Assembly (NCBI GenBank): GCA_041738875.1
Contig: JBGSOW010000010.1
Span: forward strand, 1-12,601
DNA length: 12,601 nt
DNA from: JBGSOW01 sp041738875
GTDB lineage: Bacteria > Patescibacteriota > Dojkabacteria > CALFHW01
Direction: 5' to 3'
The position numbers and the translations under genes are program-made. Positions 4,409 through 12,601 of this stretch are shown piece by piece (the stretch's first letter is position 1; each line of letters opens with the position of its first letter). The notes below the pieces were generated by a model. The model worked only from the letters and a program-made list of their open reading frames with translations, did not search any database and had not been told where the DNA came from.

Positions 4409-7400
4409 TTAATTTCTTCGGCCAAATAATCTTCTAAAAGGCCATGTAACTATACGCCCAGCTGTGTATAAAATTACGCCAGCTCCTATCACTGTCGATG
4501 CAACCAGGCCAGTTGCTGCTGCATTCGCCACATTTGGCGGGATACTAAATGTATGTGTAAATGTATGTGCTCCTGCCAAAAATCCGCTCCTAAGCACCGA
4601 TAGCCAACTACTTGCTAAGCTACCACCTGTTCCAACTGGAAGCCCACTAACAGGATCGATACCAGCTGATAGTAATGCGCTCTCTACATCAGATACAAAT
4701 GTTGGCATGTTTGCTTGTCCAGGGCCACCTGGACCGACTGTTAACCGTTGACTTTGAATATTATTCATTACGTCATTTAGTTCAGTTAATGTATCTAACC
4801 TATTTGCGGCGCCCAAGGTAGCTCGTCCCACCTCACCTATTAATCCTAAAAACTCTGAAAAATTCATACTACCTGACATATTAGCATCGAAGAATGCCCG
4901 CACCTCACTATGATGGTTATTTATAGCCCATTCTGCATCGACCTCTCTAGCTGCAATCCAGTTTGGAGCAACAGGAAGATTAGTTGGGACAATATCAACA
5001 ATACCTGGTGTACCAGCGGGTGTTGCTGTGCCCCCACCAGTTGCTAATGAAAGCCATGACCAAAACGTAGCTGGAGAGGTAAATATGGTTCCTGTCAAAG
5101 CTGGAGGTACGTGCACAACAGGTGGTGGAACAATTGGTGGAATAGGAAAAACTCCCGGAGCTACTCCTCCACCTGGAACTCCTGCTCCTGCACCGGGAGC
5201 CCCTCCTGCTGCGCCAACTGGAGCTCCTGCGGCAGCTAATGCTGCCGCTACCTGCTGCTCAACAAACAATCCAGGTATTGCAAGTAGTTGGGAAGCAGCT
5301 TCGGAAGCCGGCATGAGTACATTCAGCATACCTCCCATTACATTTCCTAGTGCGGGACCACCTGCTGCTACAGCGCCACGCCCGAATGCGTCAATATGCC
5401 CTCCCAAATGACCAGCGAATCCTCCCGCATGACCACCAGCCGCCCCTAACGCCAAGCCAAGATTGTTTAACATTTGACCTGGCATCAAATCTCTAACTGT
5501 ATCTTCTACACCACCAGCTAGTCCTAAAGGCTCACGTGGTATATTCATAAGATCACGAGAACCACCAAAGTCAAATACTCTATGATTTTCAACCATTTGT
5601 TGGAAATCTGAATTATTCAAAACACTATTGGTGAGTGAGGCTGCACCTAACATAAAATATGCTACATTTCTGGATTTTCTTGTCATTTCAGACATTATAA
5701 GCTTCTTTTCAGCCGACATCTTTGAATTATTGATCAAAAAGCGGTCAGCCGCTGAGAATACTCCCATGTTTGCAATCTGTTGTGCAGCAAAACTTCCATA
5801 TCTCTGAAGTGTTTCATTCCCTAGTGCAGCAACTGGTGCACCAATCCCACCAGCTGGGACGCCGATATTGATATTACCAGCGATTTCAGCGGAAATACCA
5901 CCTAGTATAAATGAACCCATACCAGCTCCAATAAGGATGCCAGCTCCATCCCAACCTATCTCTTTTCTTTTACGGAAACCATCTACAATAAACGATCCTC
6001 CCTGGATATACAGTTCTGACATACCAAATGTACCTACACCCAAAGCTGTCCTCCCCAAACTATAGATTCCACCTTTTGCTACCAGATTAAGAAGGTTTAC
6101 TTTCTCTCCTTTGTATCTTTTCCTTTCGGCTTCTAACAATGTCCTCGCAACATTCTGAGCCCCCCATCTTAAGGCTATACTCACACCTGGCACTGCAATT
6201 AAGAATCCAGTCTCTGCTGCAAACTTACCAAATCGTGCCCAGTGATCTTTATATACTTTAACCTGCCCTGTTTCCAACGTTCTACCTGCGAGGAACTCAA
6301 GTGTATTAACAACCCGTCCTTTATTTGTAAATTTATATCTTTCTTCTAAAGGAAATAAGTCCCCAAACTCTCTATTTAACTCAGACTTAGATATTCCAGA
6401 TGAACGACCAATTTTTAATGGATTCTTTAGCGGCCTGTATACACCGTTATTAAATTTATTTGGCTGGTTATATCTTTTATCCGGATCTAAATAATTGGTA
6501 ATACTATCTATCTCTTGATTAGTAAATACTCTTTCCTCATCTTTATCATCTAAGGAGTAATTTCTATTGTATTTTGACGCCCACTGTTTCACTAATTCAA
6601 ACGCTTCGTTATCATTCCTTCCTACTACTCTCGCAAACTCATATACTCTAGCTCCAGCTGATTTATTTAAAGCATCTTTAACTGTTTTGCCAAAACCCGC
6701 ATCAAAGTTTAAAGCGATATGTTCTGAAAAACGTCCAAGCCTTGAGGAAACTGAAGTCGTAGAGGACAAACCTTCAAAAATATTCTTGCCTAATCTCTCT
6801 AAATCAGGGTTCGATAGCGAATTTTCATATATATGCTTCATTTGAGCCTCAGAAATGAGCGGTAACCCGCTATTTACTGGATCTTGAAGAAGCTGTCTAA
6901 CTCTTTCTGCTTTAGCTTGCGACATCAATCCTTTGCTTACTGCAGCACCCAATGCACCTAAAAAGATAGATTGATCATAATCATTTGAGCCTAATAGTTC
7001 TTTAAAATTCTTAATTCTTTTTGCATCATCTCTAGGACTATTTCCTAAATCTTCAAATTTATCTATCAGGACCGTATAAAATGCGTCCTTAACAATATCT
7101 CTTTGAGTTTCTCTCTCTTTATGAAGTCTGTCTAAAGTCGTCTCTCTATACTCCGTCATATTAATCTTCCTTCCGAAAAACCTTACCCTATTGCCCTCAC
7201 TATTGACACGTACTGTCTGCCTTTGCAATTTCATTTCCTCGTTTTCAATTAGCTGTCTAATATTTTCTTCTGTCTCACGTTGAATATTGGTTGTCTCTGC
7301 CTGTTCCAGTTGCAAGCGTTTCTGTTCCCCACGCATACTTTGAGACGCCTTTTGAATACGTTTCTCCTCTACTCTTCCCTTTATGCGAAGGATATCGTTT

Positions 7401-10400
7401 GCTCTTTTTATCATATCCACTCTTCTTTTCACACGTATTTTTCTATGTTCAGCATACTCTCTGTCTGACATATAATGTTCTTCAATCTTCATCAAGCCGT
7501 CAGATACATCCAAAGAATCATTATTTAGGGCGTCAACTGCATTCTGAATTTTCTTATGCGTAGAGTCATTAGCAGATGATTCCCCAATCTTCGTTTCAGT
7601 TTTTAGTGCCTCAAATATGTTTTTTGATTTACTTTTTAATTCATCCAAAGTAGCTCCAGGATTTTCATCCCTTACACGCGACATTAGCCTTCTAATAGCT
7701 ACATTTATGTGGTTACCGAATTGAGTATCATCTAGAAGCTGGGCATCAGCTATACCTGAGCGTTTAACTTTTTTATGGAATTTACCCAAAATCCCACCAC
7801 CTCCCAATATACTGCCCAGTTGCTTAGCTGCATCCTCTGCACTTCCAACAAGCGGCAAATATTCCAGAAGTTCTCCTTTTAGGAGTTTAGCAAGGGCAGC
7901 CCTTTTTTCTGAAGTTGATAGGAATTCTGAACCTGGAAAAGTCAACCCAGATTTCTCAGATAAATCGTATGCTACATTGATCAGTGATTCTAGATCTTTT
8001 GATTTATTTAATTCTTTACTATCAGTTTCTGGCAAATTTAGAATCCATGCAGACATATCCCTTGAGAACAGTCTCGATTGCTGCTCTCTTTCGCGTTCAA
8101 CTCGTGCTCCAAATTCTGGTTCAGATATCTTTCGCAAAAGTACCTTCCCAATTCCTATTTTATTGTGAAGCAGATTTGGATCATATATTTTTTCTTTATA
8201 CAGTCTTCTTTTAATTTCTTCTATTTCCTCAGGCGGAAATGCGCCAGCCAATGATTCTGTAAGCCATTTGTTACCTAAAAGAACTTGTTGTTCTAGAGTT
8301 GCTTTTCTTCCGTTTCCTGGATCGTAATCTTGCAGTGTTGCGCCGAGCAACATTGGATAGATTGAAGCAATTGATTCTAAAGAGTTTCTTCTACCCACTT
8401 CAAAGTCCTCATTTGAATAACCAGCAGTATTCACACCCGCATTTAAAGCTGATATTACTTTGGCAATATTTTGAAGTTGGCTTTTGAATTGTGCCACTCT
8501 TTCAATTGTTGTTGAAGAAGACGTGATTTTTGTAATATCTATTAATTCAGGCATTCCATGAGTAATAAGCCCTTCTGTGGAAATCGCTCTCTCCATTATG
8601 GCTTCCATTATTAATCCTTCTGTAACAACAACTCCTCTAGGGCTTTCTTTTCTCACCACCAAGTTTCCTGCATCAGTATTCAATTTAGAGAGATTATTGC
8701 TATTAGGAGATGTATTTCGTAGTTCTTGAATTATCTGCAAGATGTTCATGTCTTTCTCCACAATCTGTTTTATGATGTGCGAAGATAATAAATCTTTGAA
8801 TTTATCCCATTCAGAGATGTAATCTGCCTGTGAGTGAATGGATTCAAGTTCTTCTTTATATCTATAAAAGAATTTTTCTTCGTTATGCATAACTACAATG
8901 AAGGTCAAATCACCTGCTTCATTAAATTGTGGGATCGGCTGTAATGCCGATTTCGAATTCTTATTTTTCCAATGAGCTCCAAATTGGTTCATACGACTAG
9001 GACTCAGTACAAGGTCAAGAATTTGATTATTTATCCTCTGAAGCGCGACCTTTTTCTCTGTTGGATCGGGCGTAGCTAGTGCTTGAGATGCATCAATATG
9101 TGGGAATAGCGAGTCTCCGTTTGAAGAAAGTGAATTGAACTCCGTGTCACCCGCAGTTCGAATAGCAATATTTATTCCACCGCCCGCTATTGATATACCG
9201 CCGTCCACATTTTCTACTACTGTTTCTTTTTTAATAAAATCGAGATGAGTATAACTAATAGGACCTTCATTATTTGCTAATCCACTAGCCACTTTGATAA
9301 CTGGTACATCAGGCATTCCTCTATATTTACCCTTCCAATAGTTGGGATCAGTTATTTGATTTATTATTCTAACTTTTGCTTCTTGGGAGCCTTTAGGTCT
9401 AGGGAATTCTTCTACATCCTGTATTTCTTGAATGATAGCAGTCAGATTAGACCTTAAAGGTCTATTATTTAAGTTTCTCAAAACCTCGTCTTTCAATCCT
9501 TCAGTGTCAATATTTGCAGCTGCCCAATCCCTAGCAATTGAAGTAAGTGTATCTTCTGTATACTTTTTCCCAGTAGGAACTGAACTATTCAGTATGCTTT
9601 TTATACGTTTAGCCAAATCTCTACTTGTTTCAACTAGAACGCGTTCGTGGATACTTTGATAGAAAGGGTCTAGAGTACCAGCACTAGTTCCTGCAAAACT
9701 ATTTGCGTTACCAAATAAGCCGCTAAGGTTATCTATCCATGTTTTAACTTCAGCAATGTTTCTAAAATCATTAGCTTGAGTAAGATCAACTAAACTACTT
9801 CCCTTCCCCCATATTTCACGTTTTAACCATGTTTCTAACGCACCATTTTTACTAGATAGAAACTCACTATATTTTGCAATAAATCCAGCGCTTAGTTTTT
9901 TAGTCAAATCATCTGCTGAAGCTATAGGGAGAGCTATAGTTTCCATAGTTTCCGCAATTTCAAGTGTAAGTATTCTCGAAAGTATCTCATCTGTAGATGC
10001 TCTATTGGATTGCTCTATTACTGTAGCTCTTTCACCCCCGTAGAAATTAACAGATGAACTATTTTCGAATAGTGATTCATCCACACCCATCTCAGCAAAA
10101 ATCTGTGGTCGGTACCTTTCGATCAAACCTTGCAGTACAGAATTAGCTCCAGCATCATATATGGGAAGCGGATTGTCGTTTCGGGCATATTCATTAACTA
10201 GTTTCTCATATACACCTTTTAGATCTGGGCGATCTGTTGGACTAATCTCGGAATACTTTTTTAACACATTGCTGGCAGTATCTGCATCTATAGTTTTATT
10301 TTGGCTAGTCAAACGAATAATTTCTAGAAGAGCATAGGAGTCTCTCATCCGTTCAAAAAGGTTTTTGCCTGTTAAACCTCCAGGCGTTTGTGCGCCGCCA

Positions 10401-12601
10401 GCGGTAATTGGATTTGGTGCTATTGCTGTAAGGTCCAGCATTTTAGCTCTCATGTTTGCAATTATTCCTTCTCTTTCATTTTCACCTATATTGGCCCATT
10501 GTGCAGAACTCTGGAGTTCATTTAAACGCTCTAGAAAGAGTAATTGAGTAGCCATTGAGAAAACTTGTTCTTTCCCTGAAAGACTATCTGCAGACAAAGA
10601 ATCTATTGTTGCTTCTTTTTCTCCTAAATATTTACCCAGGATTGTTTCTGCCGTATAGTTGCCAGCTTGTTCTGTAAACATGCCCTGTATTTCAAGTGTT
10701 ACAACTTCAAAACGAACTTCTTTTGTATTTTCATCTCGAACCAATCTTGGAAGTGTAAGGAATTTATCTTTTGGCCGCATTAAAATTAAAGAATTTGCCA
10801 GTGCATTTGCATTAAAGTCATTCACAGCTTCTAATACTACGCTTTGTTCTTTACTTCTAATATCTCTAAGAGGAATCACAAGAACTGGCAACTCAACGCT
10901 AGATCTATCATCTAATCTTCTTGTGCGACTACCTGCTAAGGTTACTTCTTCACTTCCATCTACTACTGCAATCTTGATCTCTGTTAGTTCTTTCTCATCT
11001 CTCCTACCTTTTGATGATGAGGTTATTGTGCAGATGCCCGCATCTACACTGGTCCTGACACTACCTAAATCATCACCCCCTGTATAAGCTGAGCCTTTTA
11101 CCTCAACCACTGTAGGCAATATGCTAGAATCTGCATTGGTGAGATCTTCAGCGAGTACATTTGTATATTCAGTTATATCTCTGCCTTGGTTTAGAATATA
11201 GTTCCTTGGGTCTTTCACACCATCAATCACTGCTTGTCTTGAAGTATAAGGCGATTTCGTTATACCTCTATCTAAAGTAGCTTCTGTTCTTTTACTGTCT
11301 TTACCAGTGTATTCGACTTTTAAAGATCCAAAATAAAACGCAGACTGTACGTGACTAGAGTCATCAAAGTTTATAGTGTTGATTCTGTTTCGTATTTCTT
11401 TTAGAAGTATCTGTCTTTGAGAACTGAACTCAGGCCCGCTGCCAAATAAATTTTCTACTATTTTAGTTATTGCATCATCTGCAATAATCTCACGTGTCTC
11501 TTTTACTCCTAATTTCTTAGTCGAAAGAATTCTTCTTACAGTTTGAAGCGGTCCCAGTTTTGTTTTATCAGGGACTGCTCCTGCAAGATTTATATCATCC
11601 CTACTGAATATTGTTAACAAACTACTTCCCATTTCCCTTAGACGCGACTCAGCATATTCTTTGGATTTTTGACTTTGCAAGTCTCTGTGCAATTTCATCC
11701 AGAACTCAGCTCTTTTGAAGAATTCCCCAAATTCATTGTAATCACTTACCCTTTCTCCTACATTTCCCTCAGGCTCTGAACTAATAATACTTTCCTTTGC
11801 ATAATCTATTGATGCATCTAATTCAATTCTTTTTTCACCATGATTTGAAATTTCGTCAATAAGTTCACTCTGTGAAAGGAATAACCGATTTTCGGCAATA
11901 TTGTCATTTTCAAGAATACTACTATACCAATCTTCAAATCTAACTGGATCAGTACTATGTATATCATATATAGTTTCTAGAATTGATTCCAATCCAACAG
12001 TTATTAAAGGGTCTTGAACATAATCACCGGTAATATAATTATTAGATAGCATAATGAGTAATGCTTTACATCTTAAAGGTACATTTATATCCAACGTTGT
12101 ATCTGTTGTATTTTTACCTGCTAATACGTTAGATCTATCATCCGGTGTATCTACAAGTTGCTTTATAAAGTCCTCTCTCGTGGTTGATCCAAATTGATAA
12201 TTACTCCGAAGTAGGACATCACAATAAAGTCGCAAAAAAACACTTTTGGCTTTAATCAATTTCTTCTTTTCTTCATCCTTTTCGAATTTCGAAGCATCTA
12301 AACTTGCGAGAGCTCCGTATTGCATGCTTAGCATGCCTATCGCGCTGCTTCTTCTATCTTCCGCCTGGTCTGGATCTTCCGCATCTCTAATCTCGCCAAT
12401 TAGTGTATTCCACTCACTTGGTGTTCTAGGCATGGACGGTATTATCCCCACTTGTCTAGCAGCATCAATAACTTTTAGAGTATCACCACGGTCTCTCTCA
12501 CCATCACTAACTATTACGTCCTTTATCTCTTTGTATAATCCACCATAGAATGTATAACCCCCCAACCGATCAGTGGGTTTAGGTAAGCCATTAAGTTCTT
12601 T
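4409..12601 (-). CDS. Giant protein with C-terminal membrane anchor (5' end beyond the right edge)
   Basis: An uninterrupted frame of 2,730 codons ending in TAA. It is open at the right edge, so the true start is outside; the TTG at 12565 is an internal Leu codon with readable frame before it. With the edge codon as residue 1, residues 1 to about 2100 are mixed polar sequence without membrane spans. Within them, about 1705-1840 (7085-7490) is a long Arg/Lys/Glu/Gln-rich helix, probably coiled coil. Hydrophobic glycine-rich segments lie near 2131-2148 and 2217-2261. Residues about 2380-2483 are Gly/Ala-rich with several His, and 2484-2503 Pro-rich (PIPPIVPPPVVHVPP). An EF-hand-like loop occupies 2572-2583. 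The last ~33 residues are one membrane helix (about 2698-2714) and a basic tail, WPFRRLFGRRN. I recognise no enzyme or secretion-system domain. A surface or envelope role is inference from the anchor; a VirB6-like secretion component is a weaker alternative. The 182-residue gene follows after 39 bases. Confidence 0.85.
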   Translation of the reverse strand, partial: KELNGLPKPTDRLGGYTFYGGLYKEIKDVIVSDGERDRGDTLKVIDAARQVGIIPSMPRTPSEWNTLIGEIRDAEDPDQAEDRRSSAIGMLSMQYGALASLDASKFEKDEEKKKLIKAKSVFLRLYCDVLLRSNYQFGSTTREDFIKQLVDTPDDRSNVLAGKNTTDTTLDINVPLRCKALLIMLSNNYITGDYVQDPLITVGLESILETIYDIHSTDPVRFEDWYSSILENDNIAENRLFLSQSELIDEISNHGEKRIELDASIDYAKESIISSEPEGNVGERVSDYNEFGEFFKRAEFWMKLHRDLQSQKSKEYAESRLREMGSSLLTIFSRDDINLAGAVPDKTKLGPLQTVRRILSTKKLGVKETREIIADDAITKIVENLFGSGPEFSSQRQILLKEIRNRINTINFDDSSHVQSAFYFGSLKVEYTGKDSKRTEATLDRGITKSPYTSRQAVIDGVKDPRNYILNQGRDITEYTNVLAEDLTNADSSILPTVVEVKGSAYTGGDDLGSVRTSVDAGICTITSSSKGRRDEKELTEIKIAVVDGSEEVTLAGSRTRRLDDRSSVELPVLVIPLRDIRSKEQSVVLEAVNDFNANALANSLILMRPKDKFLTLPRLVRDENTKEVRFEVVTLEIQGMFTEQAGNYTAETILGKYLGEKEATIDSLSADSLSGKEQVFSMATQLLFLERLNELQSSAQWANIGENEREGIIANMRAKMLDLTAIAPNPITAGGAQTPGGLTGKNLFERMRDSYALLEIIRLTSQNKTIDADTASNVLKKYSEISPTDRPDLKGVYEKLVNEYARNDNPLPIYDAGANSVLQGLIERYRPQIFAEMGVDESLFENSSSVNFYGGERATVIEQSNRASTDEILSRILTLEIAETMETIALPIASADDLTKKLSAGFIAKYSEFLSSKNGALETWLKREIWGKGSSLVDLTQANDFRNIAEVKTWIDNLSGLFGNANSFAGTSAGTLDPFYQSIHERVLVETSRDLAKRIKSILNSSVPTGKKYTEDTLTSIARDWAAANIDTEGLKDEVLRNLNNRPLRSNLTAIIQEIQDVEEFPRPKGSQEAKVRIINQITDPNYWKGKYRGMPDVPVIKVASGLANNEGPISYTHLDFIKKETVVENVDGGISIAGGGINIAIRTAGDTEFNSLSSNGDSLFPHIDASQALATPDPTEKKVALQRINNQILDLVLSPSRMNQFGAHWKNKNSKSALQPIPQFNEAGDLTFIVVMHNEEKFFYRYKEELESIHSQADYISEWDKFKDLLSSHIIKQIVEKDMNILQIIQELRNTSPNSNNLSKLNTDAGNLVVRKESPRGVVVTEGLIMEAIMERAISTEGLITHGMPELIDITKITSSSTTIERVAQFKSQLQNIAKVISALNAGVNTAGYSNEDFEVGRRNSLESIASIYPMLLGATLQDYDPGNGRKATLEQQVLLGNKWLTESLAGAFPPEEIEEIKRRLYKEKIYDPNLLHNKIGIGKVLLRKISEPEFGARVEREREQQSRLFSRDMSAWILNLPETDSKELNKSKDLESLINVAYDLSEKSGLTFPGSEFLSTSEKRAALAKLLKGELLEYLPLVGSAEDAAKQLGSILGGGGILGKFHKKVKRSGIADAQLLDDTQFGNHINVAIRRLMSRVRDENPGATLDELKSKSKNIFEALKTETKIGESSANDSTHKKIQNAVDALNNDSLDVSDGLMKIEEHYMSDREYAEHRKIRVKRRVDMIKRANDILRIKGRVEEKRIQKASQSMRGEQKRLQLEQAETTNIQRETEENIRQLIENEEMKLQRQTVRVNSEGNRVRFFGRKINMTEYRETTLDRLHKERETQRDIVKDAFYTVLIDKFEDLGNSPRDDAKRIKNFKELLGSNDYDQSIFLGALGAAVSKGLMSQAKAERVRQLLQDPVNSGLPLISEAQMKHIYENSLSNPDLERLGKNIFEGLSSTTSVSSRLGRFSEHIALNFDAGFGKTVKDALNKSAGARVYEFARVVGRNDNEAFELVKQWASKYNRNYSLDDKDEERVFTNQEIDSITNYLDPDKRYNQPNKFNNGVYRPLKNPLKIGRSSGISKSELNREFGDLFPLEERYKFTNKGRVVNTLEFLAGRTLETGQVKVYKDHWARFGKFAAETGFLIAVPGVSIALRWGAQNVARTLLEAERKRYKGEKVNLLNLVAKGGIYSLGRTALGVGTFGMSELYIQGGSFIVDGFRKRKEIGWDGAGILIGAGMGSFILGGISAEIAGNINIGVPAGGIGAPVAALGNETLQRYGSFAAQQIANMGVFSAADRFLINNSKMSAEKKLIMSEMTRKSRNVAYFMLGAASLTNSVLNNSDFQQMVENHRVFDFGGSRDLMNIPREPLGLAGGVEDTVRDLMPGQMLNNLGLALGAAGGHAGGFAGHLGGHIDAFGRGAVAAGGPALGNVMGGMLNVLMPASEAASQLLAIPGLFVEQQVAAALAAAGAPVGAAGGAPGAGAGVPGGGVAPGVFPIPPIVPPPVVHVPPALTGTIFTSPATFWSWLSLATGGGTATPAGTPGIVDIVPTNLPVAPNWIAAREVDAEWAINNHHSEVRAFFDANMSGSMNFSEFLGLIGEVGRATLGAANRLDTLTELNDVMNNIQSQRLTVGPGGPGQANMPTFVSDVESALLSAGIDPVSGLPVGTGGSLASSWLSVLRSGFLAGAHTFTHTFSIPPNVANAAATGLVASTVIGAGVILYTAGRIVTWPFRRLFGRRN
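4853..4888 (-). other. EF-hand-type calcium-binding loop in the giant protein
   Basis: The twelve residues DANMSGSMNFSE fit the EF-hand loop: Asp at 1, Asn at 3, Ser at 5, Gly at 6, Asn at 9 and Glu at 12, with hydrophobic Met at 8. A helix with aromatic residues (VRAFF) leads in and FLGLIGEVG leads out, as in a helix-loop-helix. I saw no second such loop in the window, although EF-hands usually pair. Confidence 0.6.

Noticed and set aside
5028..5411. 127-residue plus-strand frame rich in Pro, Gly and Ala
   Set aside because: It is the reverse-strand image of the Gly/Ala/Pro region of the giant gene and has no independent support.
10780..10840. Possible second EF-hand (DFNANALANS) in the giant protein
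   Set aside because: There is no Gly at position 6 and no acidic residue at position 12, so it is not a calcium loop.
10659..11087. 142-residue plus-strand frame
   Set aside because: It is antisense to the giant gene; its Ser/Leu-rich composition is what the reverse of the Glu/Arg/Asp codons there gives.
12555..12562. C6 tract and a nearby A7 tract as phase-variation sites in the giant gene
   Set aside because: Tracts of 6-7 bases are common by chance and too short to support a slippage claim.
12530..12565. TTG at 12565 as the start of the giant gene
   Set aside because: Twelve in-frame sense codons precede it up to the window edge, with no stop and no initiation signal, so the gene continues to the right.

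Overview
The window holds eight protein-coding genes, two of them cut by the window edges, and no RNA gene, insertion sequence or CRISPR array that I can see. Base composition is AT-rich. TGA and TAG act as stops and TGG encodes Trp, so the standard bacterial code fits. The six starts that can be checked lack a good Shine-Dalgarno. Most products match no family I recognise, one is at least 2,730 residues long, and the only clear enzyme is a stand-alone riboflavin kinase instead of the usual bifunctional RibF. Together these suggest an uncultivated small-genome bacterium, possibly of the Candidate Phyla Radiation (Patescibacteria). That placement is inference: there is no phylogenetic marker here.

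Layout. Positions 1-2233 carry four minus-strand genes, read right to left: a 200-residue protein with one internal membrane segment (2233-1631), a 152-residue helical protein (1553-1095), a 194-residue protein with an Asn/Gln hexapeptide repeat (1007-423), and a coiled-coil protein (433-1) that overlaps its predecessor by 11 bases and runs off the left edge. Positions 2234-2360 are a divergent promoter region with a 10-bp-arm dyad. Positions 2361-3771 carry the only plus-strand genes: a ten-helix EamA/DMT transporter and the riboflavin kinase, 31 bases apart. Positions 3821-12601 return to the minus strand: a giant open frame that enters from the right edge and ends at 4409, followed 39 bases later by a 182-residue helical protein that converges on the kinase gene.

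How they may work together. The plus-strand pair looks like a small metabolic unit: a transporter beside the enzyme that phosphorylates riboflavin to FMN, perhaps uptake followed by trapping. The minus-strand genes look like parts of one or two operons for an unknown, probably envelope-associated system. The giant protein is a long, apparently soluble chain with a ~130-residue charged coiled coil, hydrophobic glycine-rich segments, a Gly/Ala then Pro stretch, a well-formed EF-hand calcium loop, and a final membrane helix with an Arg-rich tail. Two of these genes, on opposite sides of the transporter/kinase unit, share a nearly identical leader with a start-stop mini-ORF just before the real start. 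AT-rich palindromes lie immediately after several stop codons.
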